From JAZNQL01 sp045590155 (GTDB taxonomy: Bacteria > Bacillota > Clostridia > UMGS1883 > UMGS1540), in contig JAZNQL010000021.1 in assembly GCA_045590155.1 (NCBI GenBank), positions 16,510-80,509 of the forward strand: DNA of 64,000 nt, read 5' to 3'. The notes under the pieces are model-generated. The model saw nothing but the letters and a program-made list of their open reading frames with translations. It did no database searches and was not told where the DNA came from. Positions 17,080 to 23,894 of the stretch are shown here, in pieces. The position numbers and the translations under genes are program-made. Each line of letters starts with the position of its first letter. The first letter of the stretch is position 1.

Positions 17080-17354
17080 AGCAAAAACACCTTCAAAAAA
17101 TATCCTACCACGGCACCGGCTGCCGCACTGATTGATGCACTTACAGCAGAATTCCATCTTTTTCTTGGCAGACTTTCCATCGCCTCCACCCGTTTTGAAA
17201 CGCGGCAAACCTCTTCCCGCATTTCCTTTACCTCGAAGGCAAGACTGTAAACACTTTCTGTCAGTTTTTCAATAGAGTCAAGTCTTCTGTGAGCTGATTT
17301 TGTTGATTGCTCAACGCCTGTAAGTCTTTCCCAAAGTTCCTTTTCGTCTTCCAT
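17076..17354 (-). CDS. XhlA-like haemolysin/holin accessory protein
   Basis: This 92-residue protein has a long heptad coiled coil (residues ~5-62: ERLTGVEQSTKSAHRRLDS, then EVKEMREEVCRVSKRVEAME) followed by a C-terminal membrane helix (SISAAAGAVVGYFLKVFLL). This is the classical layout of XhlA-type proteins, which act together with a holin and amidase in Bacillus defective prophages such as PBSX. Its stop overlaps the holin-like start (ATGA) and its start overlaps the preceding gene. Position and architecture agree; sequence similarity could not be searched. Confidence 0.68.
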   Translation of the reverse strand: MEDEKELWERLTGVEQSTKSAHRRLDSIEKLTESVYSLAFEVKEMREEVCRVSKRVEAMESLPRKRWNSAVSASISAAAGAVVGYFLKVFLL

Positions 17355-17632
17355 TATAAGTCATCACCTCCGATTTGCTCAAAAATACTCTTTGCAAGGC
17401 TTTTACATTCTTCGCAAAAAGCATTATATTCCTCAAATTCTTCTGGATGGGTATATCGTTTTCTTAAAACAGAAAATTCTTTTGATTGACTAAACCTTTC
17501 TCTTATAAGAGCATTTACGGTTTCGTCATATCCGATACTTTCAAAATATGAATATTTGTTGGAATCTAATTCCTTTATTTCTTCTTCAGTCATTGGTCTT
17601 ACTGTGCCGTTATCGTCAATATATTTAATCAT
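17354..17632 (-). CDS. Unrecognised small phage protein after the tail fibre
   Basis: This acidic 92-residue protein (MIKYIDDNGTVRPMTEEEIKE at the N-terminus) is rich in Glu, Tyr and Phe and is predicted helical, with no membrane segment or metal motif. I do not recognise a family. It starts inside the end of the fibre gene by an ATGA overlap and ends at the XhlA-like start, so it is translated as part of the run. Genes placed here in other phages are XkdX-type or fibre-assembly proteins, but nothing in the sequence confirms either. Confidence 0.5.
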   Translation of the reverse strand: MIKYIDDNGTVRPMTEEEIKELDSNKYSYFESIGYDETVNALIRERFSQSKEFSVLRKRYTHPEEFEEYNAFCEECKSLAKSIFEQIGGDDL

Positions 17633-19026
17633 TTTCTCACCCCAAAAATATAAATTGTAGCACCCGCCGCAAGATTTCCGTCAAGTTTAAATTTTCCAAT
17701 TGGATTATCAGCAGGATATTGTAATAAGTTCTTTGGACTCGTATAAAGCCCACTTTCTTCTGTAAAAGAGAAAACAGAAGAAAGTGGTGGTGTAAAATTT
17801 AAAAAATAAAAACCTTTGTATTCATAAAAGTTATAGCATATTGATTTGAAAGAAGAATATTCCGAAATATTTTTTGAAACATTTCCGATAGGGTTGCCTT
17901 TGGTGTCGTAAAAGTATAAGGCAAGTCTGCATTGAGAGGTAATATTGCCTTTAACAAGGATATACAGCTCTTTAAAATTGTATGGCTCTCCGTTTTCGCA
18001 AATACTTCTCGTAAGCGAGGAGATACCAGTGTCAGAAAATGTATAGCAGTCATCTATTGAAACAATCTCAAGTTCTACATATATTCCTTCTGTGGGAGTT
18101 CCATATATATAAATAGCAACATCATCCAAGCTTACAGAGCTTCCGTTATAGACCCAGCCTGAATTTTCATAAAAAAGCCGGTAGATGCCGGGCTTGCCAA
18201 AATAAGCAATAGTCTGAGAAGGGTTTGTGGTATTAAAGGCACAATTAGGGCTATTTGAATAAAGCATACCTCCTGACAATAAGGACATTGATTCTCCAAC
18301 ACAATAGTCAAAGCCCATTCCTAAACCATCATATTCCTGTAAAGAAAGCATAACAGAATGGGTGCTGTAAACCTTCTTATAGTAATATTTTTCCCCGCTT
18401 TGAAAAACCTCGCCCGAAGGGACTTTAGTGTAGCCAACATGAATATAATCTACAAGTTCATAATTGTTTTCTGCTATCTTGTCCTGCTTTCCATTAAGCA
18501 AAGTCTGAACGTTACCCTCTATGCCTTCAAGAGAGTTTATATCTGTGCTGGATACATTTACATCTTGCAAAACAGTTTTTTCCCACAAGTATTTAACAGT
18601 ACTTCCTGTTTTATCCTTGCCTTTATACAAATATTCAGTGCCGTCGGACGTATAATAACGGAATACATTTGGTAAATCAAGTCCAGGTGCAGTAGATTCA
18701 GTAGGCGCCGCCTTTTTTGTTGACACAAAAATGGGAGCATACTCATTATCATGATTATGGTTAGCATCTGCTTTAGAATCAAACTGTGCCTGAACAGAAG
18801 ACTTTGTTCCCTTAAGAAAATTCAGTTCCCCCGTTGAAATCTTTGCGCCGTCTAAAATGTTTAACTCGCCAGCGTCGGCAGTAACATTCTCAAATTTTGA
18901 AAGGCCTAACTGCTCTGCTGTTACGCAGTGGGGATTGTCCTCTCGCTCGGTGTGCGCACTGACAGAAGGGATAACATTAACAAAGTCCTTGATAACCTTA
19001 CCCATTTCTTCTGAAACTTTAGCCAT
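17629..19026 (-). CDS. Phage tail fibre or appendage protein
   Basis: A 465-residue protein with fibre hallmarks. Near the N-terminus are NPHCVTAEQLGL and repeated trimeric-fibre segments (GELNILDGAKISTGELNFL, residues ~48-70). These lead into DSKADANHNHDNEYAP, where the HNHDNEYAP-type motif is a common tail-fibre signature. A second such repeat (SSTDINSLEGIEGNVQTLLNG) lies near residue 160. The C-terminal ~270 residues are beta-rich and unlike any family I can name, and probably bind the host surface. An AAGGAGA site precedes ATG 19026. It is second in the cassette, right after the small terminase, which is unusual because fibres are generally encoded late. Confidence 0.78.
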   Translation of the reverse strand: MAKVSEEMGKVIKDFVNVIPSVSAHTEREDNPHCVTAEQLGLSKFENVTADAGELNILDGAKISTGELNFLKGTKSSVQAQFDSKADANHNHDNEYAPIFVSTKKAAPTESTAPGLDLPNVFRYYTSDGTEYLYKGKDKTGSTVKYLWEKTVLQDVNVSSTDINSLEGIEGNVQTLLNGKQDKIAENNYELVDYIHVGYTKVPSGEVFQSGEKYYYKKVYSTHSVMLSLQEYDGLGMGFDYCVGESMSLLSGGMLYSNSPNCAFNTTNPSQTIAYFGKPGIYRLFYENSGWVYNGSSVSLDDVAIYIYGTPTEGIYVELEIVSIDDCYTFSDTGISSLTRSICENGEPYNFKELYILVKGNITSQCRLALYFYDTKGNPIGNVSKNISEYSSFKSICYNFYEYKGFYFLNFTPPLSSVFSFTEESGLYTSPKNLLQYPADNPIGKFKLDGNLAAGATIYIFGVRK

Positions 19027-19038
19027 AAAATCATCTCC

Positions 19039-19452
19039 TTAAATAACTTCAATTTTTATATTTATGTCCTCGCTGTTTAAATTTTCGCCTTTTTCCGACA
19101 AGTCGTTAATAATTTTTGAAATTTCAGAAAGCTTTATTATTTCAAGCTCGTGTATTTTGTCAATGGCACTTTTTTTTTGAGCTGCAGGGATATCCTCGTT
19201 TGCAATAATTCTTATTGCTTTTTGTAAAAGCAAATCATTTTCCTTTGCAAAATTTATCCTTCCAGCAATTAAAGAAAAGGCATTATCCCTGATAACCTGT
19301 GGGTCATAAGGGCCAATGCCTGTATCCTCTTTGAGCCAACGAGAAAGCGTAGAGCGATGAATGTCTAATTTATTGCAAATCTCTTTTATTGGTTTGCCTT
19401 CAGCATAAAGAAGTCTTGCTCTCCTTTTTGCTTCAGTTGAATAATATTTCAT
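19039..19452 (-). CDS. terS: Phage terminase small subunit-like HTH protein
   Basis: This 137-residue protein has an N-terminal helix-turn-helix (residues ~5-42: AKRRARLLYAEGKPIKEICN then LDIHRSTLSRWLKEDTG) and C-terminal helices (ELEIIKLSEISKIINDLSE) suited to oligomerisation. Small terminases of the Mu gp27/P2 gpM-like sort have this plan; they recognise phage DNA and bring it to TerL. It is the first gene of the cassette, next to the promoter. ATG 19452 follows AAGGAGG; the 14 extra upstream codons in frame lack a site and are left out. A transposase-like or regulatory HTH protein is the alternative, but the helical C-terminus and the context favour TerS. Confidence 0.68.
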   Translation of the reverse strand: MKYYSTEAKRRARLLYAEGKPIKEICNKLDIHRSTLSRWLKEDTGIGPYDPQVIRDNAFSLIAGRINFAKENDLLLQKAIRIIANEDIPAAQKKSAIDKIHELEIIKLSEISKIINDLSEKGENLNSEDINIKIEVI

Positions 19453-19547
19453 CCTTCCTCCTTTTTTATCACTGCAGCCCGCCCGCCTCTGCAAAAAACT
19501 ATGTGATATTCTCCCCTTAATGCTTTGTGCATATCTTTACAGCTTGC

Positions 19548-19577
19548 ATTATAAGACAAGGGGTGTGTAACATTCAA
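19548..19577 (-). promoter_or_regulatory. Candidate promoter of the phage cassette
   Basis: On the minus strand, TTGAAT (19572-19577) and TATAAT (19548-19553) are 18 bp apart and point at the TerS-like gene. The region overlaps the upstream flank of the divergent tcdA promoter, so the two may interfere. No repressor-type inverted repeat is obvious. Confidence 0.5.
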
Positions 19578-19584
19578 TAACATC

Positions 19585-19613
19585 TTTACAAGAATTTAAA
19601 AATGTGATAAAAT
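19585..19613 (+). promoter_or_regulatory. Promoter of tcdA
   Basis: TTTACA (19585-19590) and TAAAAT (19608-19613) with a 17-bp spacer, followed by AAGGAGAG before ATG 19635. Confidence 0.75.
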
Positions 19614-19634
19614 AAATAATTAAGGAGAGATTTT

Positions 19635-20315
19635 ATGGGAATATTTTCAAGACTGGAACTTTTAATTGGAAAAGAAGCTGTTTTAACCTTAAAAAACAAA
19701 AGAGTAGTATTGTTTGGCGTAGGCGGTGTAGGGGGCTATGTGTTTGAAGGCCTTGTGCGCAGCGGAGTAGGACATATCACAATAGTTGACAACGATAAGT
19801 TTTCAAAAAGCAATATTAACCGACAAATAGGAGCATTGAACTCAAGCCTTGACAGACTTAAAGTGGATGTATTGGAAGAACGTGCCAAAGACATAAATCC
19901 TTTGATAACAATAGAAAAGATAACAGAGTTTTATCCTTCCAAAACAGAAATTGATTTTTCCTTGTTTGATTACGTTATAGATGCTGTTGATACTGTTTCC
20001 TCAAAGCTTATAATAATAGAAAAAGCAATTCAGGCAAATGTAAAAATTATAAGTTCTATGGGCACAGGGAATAAAACAGACCCGTCAAAGGTAAAACTTA
20101 CTGATATATATAAAACTTCAACTGATCCTCTTGCAAGAGTAATGAGATATGAACTTAAAAAAAGAGGTATAAAAAAATTAAAGGTAGTATATTCTGACGA
20201 AGTTCCTGTAAAAACAGAAAACAAAGAGATTGCGAGTAATATTTTTGTGCCTGCAACAGCAGGACTTTTGATTGCTTCAGAAGCAGTAAAAGACTTGACA
20301 AAAGCTAATAAATAA
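19635..20315 (+). CDS. tcdA: tRNA threonylcarbamoyladenosine dehydratase (TcdA-like)
   Basis: TcdA is an E1-like enzyme that uses ATP to cyclise t6A at position 37 of tRNAs that read ANN codons to ct6A. The 226 residues show the nucleotide-binding GVGGVGG (28-34), VDNDKFSKSNINRQ with Asp52, and the group-specific block SSMGTGNKTDPSKVKLTDI followed by TSTDPLARVMRYELKKRG. It is shorter than the Escherichia coli protein (268), which is usual for clostridial members. It has its own promoter and carries, in its last codons, the -35 box of the next gene. A general ThiF/HesA role is excluded by the TcdA-specific block. Confidence 0.9.
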   Translation: MGIFSRLELLIGKEAVLTLKNKRVVLFGVGGVGGYVFEGLVRSGVGHITIVDNDKFSKSNINRQIGALNSSLDRLKVDVLEERAKDINPLITIEKITEFYPSKTEIDFSLFDYVIDAVDTVSSKLIIIEKAIQANVKIISSMGTGNKTDPSKVKLTDIYKTSTDPLARVMRYELKKRGIKKLKVVYSDEVPVKTENKEIASNIFVPATAGLLIASEAVKDLTKANK

Positions 20316-20323
20316 TGTAAAAT
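20295..20323 (+). promoter_or_regulatory. Promoter of the NlpC/P60 gene, inside the tcdA end
   Basis: TTGACA (20295-20300) lies in the last codons of tcdA; TAAAAT (20318-20323) follows after 17 bp. Confidence 0.75.
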
Positions 20324-20361
20324 TAAGATACATTGTTGTTTTTTAGTAAAAGGAAAAGATT

Positions 20362-21072
20362 ATGAAAAAATTTTTAACATTATTTTTAACCATTGTAATA
20401 CTGTCGCTTTGCACATTGCCTGCTTTAGCAGATAACGATGTAAATGCAGTAGGAGCAATAAATGCAACAACTTTAAATGTAAGAAATGCCCCTGATATGA
20501 ATGCAGAAATTATAGGTACGCTTTCATATAACAGTAAAATCAATATAATCACAAAAACGGGGGATTGGTATAAAATAAATTATAACGGCGTAGTAGGGTA
20601 TATTTATTGTCTGTATGCAGCTGTAAGCCGTTTTGGCAATCCCGTTGTTTATGATGCAAGCGTTGACCGTTCTTTCCAAACGGCAGAAGGAGCCGCAAAA
20701 GGCGAACAGGTTTTGGCTTTAGCAAAAACCTTCCTTGGCGTACCTTATGTATGGGGAGGAACGTCCCCTTCTGGGTTTGATTGCAGCGGACTTGTATACT
20801 ATGTGTATAAACAGTTTGGCGTTACCTTAAACCGTGTTGCAGCTGATATGACCGCAGCGGGAATTCCTGTTACATATTCTGAACTCAAACCTGGCGACAT
20901 AGTTTTCTTCCACAATACAAGTAGGTATACACGTATAAATCACGTTGGAATATATGCAGGAAACGGCACATTTATACACGCACCGCAAACGGGCGACGTA
21001 GTTAAATTCTCGCCTTTAAATACTGGCTATTATAGCACAACATTCGTAACAGCAAGAAGAATTTTTGAATAA
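20362..21072 (+). CDS. Secreted SH3b-NlpC/P60 peptidoglycan hydrolase
   Basis: This exported cell-wall endopeptidase has a signal peptide (residues 1-23, ending ALA-D), a bacterial SH3 domain (about 31-86, TLNVRNAPDMNAEIIGTL through GYIYCLY) and an NlpC/P60 cysteine peptidase domain (about 112-236). The catalytic cysteine is Cys141 in GFDCSGLVYYVY; His194 in INHVGIYAG and His206 fit the rest of the triad. Such enzymes cut the gamma-D-Glu-diaminopimelate bond in stem peptides during growth, separation or germination. It has its own promoter and a modest AAAGGAAAAG site. The exact physiological role is not shown by the sequence. Confidence 0.93.
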   Translation: MKKFLTLFLTIVILSLCTLPALADNDVNAVGAINATTLNVRNAPDMNAEIIGTLSYNSKINIITKTGDWYKINYNGVVGYIYCLYAAVSRFGNPVVYDASVDRSFQTAEGAAKGEQVLALAKTFLGVPYVWGGTSPSGFDCSGLVYYVYKQFGVTLNRVAADMTAAGIPVTYSELKPGDIVFFHNTSRYTRINHVGIYAGNGTFIHAPQTGDVVKFSPLNTGYYSTTFVTARRIFE

Positions 21073-21087
21073 TTTAATAAAAAAAGC

Positions 21088-21116
21088 TTGAATTTATATC
21101 AAATTAGTTGTAAAAT
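21088..21116 (+). promoter_or_regulatory. Promoter of the phosphofructokinase gene
   Basis: TTGAAT (21088-21093) and TAAAAT (21111-21116) with a 17-bp spacer. The gene has a GAGGAGA ribosome site. Confidence 0.7.
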
Positions 21117-21152
21117 GTAAAAAGTTTAATTTATACTGAGGAGAAGAATGAT

Positions 21153-22340
21153 ATGGCAGAAATTAAAAAAATCGGAATTATGACAGGCGGCGGCGATTGC
21201 AGCGGATTAAATGCAGTTATCCGTGCCGTAGTAAGCACAGCAATCAACAAATACGGAATTGAGTGCGTAGGTATTCAAAACTGTTACCGTGGGTTATATC
21301 TCGGCGAAAGTCAGATGATACCGTTAACACTTGGTAGCGTAGAAGAAATTATCGGCGATGGCGGAACAATACTTTATAACTCCAACAAAGATAATTTGTT
21401 CAAGTATCCCAAGAGAGACAAAAACGGTATAGTAAAAGGTCCTGACGGAAAACCCGTTTACGAAGACATGTCTGATGTAGCAGTTGAAAACATTAAAAAA
21501 GCAGGTATCGATGCACTTGTAATAATCGGTGGCGACGGTACATTAACTTCGGGACGTGACTATTCACGTAAAGGCGTAAGAGTTATGGGCGTTCCCAAAA
21601 CAATAGATAACGACTTAAATTCAACCGACCAGACCTTTGGTTTTGACACAGCAATTATGAGAAATGTTGAAGCAATTGACTGCCTTAAAACAACAGGCCG
21701 CAGCCATCATAGAGTAATGGTGTTTGAAGCAATGGGTCGTGAATCGGGACACCTTGCCTTACACACAGGTATTGCATCTGGTGCTGACGCTATAATCATT
21801 CCTGAAATTCCTTACGATATAGTAAAAATTAAAGATAGAGTTAAGAAAGCTCTTCAAAGCGATAAACATTACGCAATGGTAGTAGTAGCTGAAGGCGCAC
21901 CCTCCCCAAGCGGAGAAGCTGTAACAGCTATCACACAGGACTTTTCGCCCGATGGTGTAAAGCTTGGCGGTATAGGCAGAGTTATTGCAAACACTCTTGA
22001 GGAACTCTTAAATTCAGAACGTGACGAAAACGGTTATGCTATAAACGATACAATTATCGACGTTGAATGCCGTAGCGTAGCACTTTCACATGTACAACGC
22101 GGTGGTGACACATCAGCAGCAGACCGTATCCTCTGCACACGTTACGGAAGTAAAGCAGTAGACCTTCTTATGGAAGGCTACAATAAGCACATGGTAGCTT
22201 TGCGTGACGGCGAAATGGTTCCCGTTCCTCTTGAAGTTGTAATTCCTACAAGCGATATGCATTCAAACTTCAAACCCGTAGACGTTAACGGAGAACTTGT
22301 TCAACTTGCAAAAACAATAGGAATTTGCATGGGCGACTAA
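21153..22340 (+). CDS. 6-phosphofructokinase, mixed ATP/PPi signature
   Basis: This cytoplasmic glycolytic enzyme phosphorylates fructose 6-phosphate to the 1,6-bisphosphate. The 395-residue protein starts with GIMTGGGDCSGLNAVIRA, has the phosphoryl-donor motif IIGGDGT (Gly129, equivalent to Gly104 of Escherichia coli PfkA, typical of ATP enzymes) and the catalytic GVPKTIDNDL (Lys149 where ATP enzymes have Gly124; Asp152 is the base). The later motif MGRESGHLAL binds the sugar phosphate. Lysine at that position is typical of PPi-dependent and group III enzymes, so the donor (ATP or PPi) cannot be decided here. It is a single-gene unit with promoter and terminator. Confidence 0.93.
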   Translation: MAEIKKIGIMTGGGDCSGLNAVIRAVVSTAINKYGIECVGIQNCYRGLYLGESQMIPLTLGSVEEIIGDGGTILYNSNKDNLFKYPKRDKNGIVKGPDGKPVYEDMSDVAVENIKKAGIDALVIIGGDGTLTSGRDYSRKGVRVMGVPKTIDNDLNSTDQTFGFDTAIMRNVEAIDCLKTTGRSHHRVMVFEAMGRESGHLALHTGIASGADAIIIPEIPYDIVKIKDRVKKALQSDKHYAMVVVAEGAPSPSGEAVTAITQDFSPDGVKLGGIGRVIANTLEELLNSERDENGYAINDTIIDVECRSVALSHVQRGGDTSAADRILCTRYGSKAVDLLMEGYNKHMVALRDGEMVPVPLEVVIPTSDMHSNFKPVDVNGELVQLAKTIGICMGD

Positions 22341-22350
22341 TTAAATAAAT

Positions 22351-22386
22351 TAAAAGGCGGTGTAAAAATTTACACCGCCTTTTTTA
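22351..22386. terminator. Terminator after phosphofructokinase
   Basis: The stem aaaaggcggtgta/tacaccgcctttt with a T6 tail. Its core reappears at 28940-28976. The adjacent ttttttacatccccttt (22380-22396) matches the 3' arm of the terminator at 34541-34580 and serves no visible stem here. Confidence 0.9.
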
Positions 22387-22409
22387 CATCCCCTTTGTTT
22401 TTTACTCTT

Positions 22410-22688
22410 TTATAAACCCATAATAAAAATATATCCTAAAAGAAGGAGAAGAACAGTATCGGTATCTTCTTCTTGCATAAGCATAAAAATAACTGCAATT
22501 AAAATTAAATCGTCTTTAGAAAATTTGCTGAATATATTTCCTAAAAAAGATTTATTTGCTTTTTCTTTGGGAGGGGGCAAGCTTGCCTGAGAATTCTTCT
22601 CAATAACAGGCTCTGCCTGTCTTTCATTGCTTTGAGTCTGGCTATTTGTGTTATTTCCTTGTTGATTTCCGTAATATCTCATGTACAA
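22410..22688 (-). CDS. Unknown small protein with C-terminal hydrophobic region
   Basis: I do not recognise this 92-residue protein. The first half is polar and Gln/Asn/Pro-rich (NQQGNNTNSQTQSNERQ, then SLPPPKEKANKS). The second half is KDDLILIAVIFMLMQEEDTDT followed by VLLLLLGYIFIMGL: two hydrophobic stretches split by an acidic turn, a likely hairpin in the membrane. The start is probably TTG 22688, since AGGAGG is 8 bases upstream; ATG 22682 is possible. It is the last of three short genes in a row, 12 bp after the middle one. No function can be proposed beyond membrane association. Confidence 0.6.
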   Translation of the reverse strand: MYMRYYGNQQGNNTNSQTQSNERQAEPVIEKNSQASLPPPKEKANKSFLGNIFSKFSKDDLILIAVIFMLMQEEDTDTVLLLLLGYIFIMGL

Positions 22689-22700
22689 AAGCTACCCCTC

Positions 22701-23072
22701 CTAAAAAATATTCAAATCACCTAAAACTGATGACATTTTCGATAGCTTTAAAATTTTTACAGCACCGTCAACTTTGTCAGCGCGTTTTTTTGAAAGGTAG
22801 GGTTTTAATGCTGTTAAAAGATTAACCCGATTATCTTCTTCGGAAGAAATCTGTCTGTACATGTTTCCTATCTTAAAAAGCATTTCAGGGTTATCAAGAA
22901 TTCCTGAAAGTGGATTTTCTCCACCATCTTTTTTTTTATCTTTTACGGCATCCTCGTTTTTGGTGCCGCTTCCCTGTAAAGATGAAAGCATTGACTCAAT
23001 AGTATTCATTGCTTCTTGGTTATTCAAAATGTTCTTAAGAATATCTTCCGGAAAGTCTGGCACCGAAATCAC
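22701..23072 (-). CDS. Unknown small helical protein, middle gene of a three-gene set
   Basis: This 123-residue protein is not recognised. It has two helical segments (FPEDILKNILNNQEAMNTIE and DNPEMLFKIGNMYRQISSE) separated by a charged Lys/Asp/Gly linker, then LLTALKPYLSKKRADKVDGA and VKILKLSKMSSVLGDL. The end, in which a short helix is followed by LGDLNIF, resembles that of clostridial proteins of unknown role. It has no signal peptide or membrane segment. Its stop and the next start are 12 bp apart, and its start lies one base from the stop of the gene before it, so the set is one transcript. Confidence 0.62.
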   Translation of the reverse strand: MISVPDFPEDILKNILNNQEAMNTIESMLSSLQGSGTKNEDAVKDKKKDGGENPLSGILDNPEMLFKIGNMYRQISSEEDNRVNLLTALKPYLSKKRADKVDGAVKILKLSKMSSVLGDLNIF

Positions 23073-23073
23073 C

Positions 23074-23304
23074 TCATTTATTTTTGAAAATATCTAACAG
23101 TTTATTTACCATGTCAGGATTGTTTTTTACATATTCAGAAACACCTTTCGCGTTTTGAATATTGGATATATCGGGAGAGTCTTTCATCTGTGATATAATC
23201 TTTTGCCCTGCTTCGGTAGAACTGAAAGCCTGGAATTTTTTAATAGCCTCTTCAAGCTGTTTAGGGTCCGCTCCCTTAAGCAAATCTTCGAAATTGTTTA
23301 ACAA
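23074..23304 (-). CDS. Unknown small helical protein, first gene of a three-gene set
   Basis: This protein of ~76 residues is predicted to be all-helical (FEDLLKGADPKQLEEAIKKF, then STEAGQKIISQMKDSPDIS and NNPDMVNKLLDIFKNK). I do not recognise it. The pattern NNPDMVNKLL resembles DNPEMLFKIG in the next gene, so the two may be distant paralogues. TTG 23304 is chosen because GGGGG is 8 bases upstream; a longer frame to 23331 would put this site inside the coding region. It is divergent from the phosphodiesterase gene, and their promoter region is 23305-23420. Confidence 0.58.
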   Translation of the reverse strand: MLNNFEDLLKGADPKQLEEAIKKFQAFSSTEAGQKIISQMKDSPDISNIQNAKGVSEYVKNNPDMVNKLLDIFKNK

Positions 23305-23373
23305 AATCAATTCCCCCTTTAAAATAAGCAATCTCTATACTATAATATGCACTGATAAATAAAAATGTAACTA

Positions 23374-23402
23374 TTGACAAAAGAAAAAAAATATCATAAT
23401 AT
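23374..23402 (+). promoter_or_regulatory. Promoter of the phosphodiesterase-coaX pair
   Basis: TTGACA (23374-23379) and TAATAT (23397-23402) with a 17-bp spacer, followed by AGAGGTG before ATG 23421. Confidence 0.8.
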
Positions 23403-23420
23403 TATGCAAGAGGTGATATT

Positions 23421-23885
23421 ATGCGCATAGTGGTTTTCAGCGATACGCACGGCAGTATAAATAAATGCATCAGCGCAGTTAACACACTCGGACAGGTTGA
23501 TATGATAATACATCTTGGCGATGTGTTAAAAGATGCAAAGAATCTAGAAGTATCTTTTCCTGAAATACCGTTTGAATATGTATCGGGTAATAACGATATA
23601 TATTCATTTCAAACCGAAAAAATGATAGAAGTAAGCGGTAAAAAGATATTTATGACTCACGGTCATATATACGGAGTCAAAAATTCTTTAAAAAACCTTG
23701 CCGAAAAAGCGAAACAAGAACAAGCTGATATATGTCTTTTCGGACATACCCATAAAAGTTTTGATGGATGCGAATATGGAGTACGGTTTTTAAATCCAGG
23801 ATCGGCAAAAGGTTACGTTGGAGTCACTTGCGGGATAATAGAAATAGAAAATGAAAAAATAAGAACCATGATTTGGGAAATTTAG
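23421..23885 (+). CDS. YfcE/MJ0936-type metallophosphoesterase
   Basis: This 154-residue enzyme is of the calcineurin-like metallophosphoesterase superfamily, single-domain YfcE/MJ0936 group. These enzymes hydrolyse phosphodiesters in vitro with two metal ions. All five family blocks are present: FSDTHGS (residues 6-12), HLGDVL, SGNND, MTHGH and FGHTHKS. The biological substrate is unknown. It is followed after 9 bp by coaX, so they share a transcript, although no functional link is evident. Length and motif order are normal. Confidence 0.92.
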   Translation: MRIVVFSDTHGSINKCISAVNTLGQVDMIIHLGDVLKDAKNLEVSFPEIPFEYVSGNNDIYSFQTEKMIEVSGKKIFMTHGHIYGVKNSLKNLAEKAKQEQADICLFGHTHKSFDGCEYGVRFLNPGSAKGYVGVTCGIIEIENEKIRTMIWEI

Positions 23886-23894
23886 GAGGATTTT

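Larger units (their letters stand above)
8148..19452 (-). mobile_element. Compact podovirus-like structural and lysis cassette (prophage remnant, satellite or domesticated particle)
   Basis: Fifteen consecutive minus-strand genes encode TerS-like protein, tail fibre, a small protein, XhlA-like protein, holin-like protein, amidase, connector, portal, zinc-ribbon protein, scaffold-like protein, major capsid, TerL, a hub-like protein and two further virion-type proteins. All are open reading frames with good ribosome sites, most overlapping or a few bases apart. No integrase, excisionase, repressor, replication gene, tape measure or attachment repeat is seen. It fills the whole space between the greA terminator and the tcdA promoter. 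By eye, base composition does not differ from the flanks. Region limits are those of its genes. Confidence 0.85.

Noticed and set aside
16846..17208. Longer 120-codon version of the holin-like gene
   Set aside because: The first 43 codons overlap the XhlA-like gene in another frame and are cysteine- and arginine-rich; the ATGA-coupled start at 17079 is better.
8102..19634. Attachment sites or integrase for the phage cassette
   Set aside because: No tyrosine or serine recombinase gene and no direct repeat longer than chance were seen at the borders, and no tRNA is adjacent.
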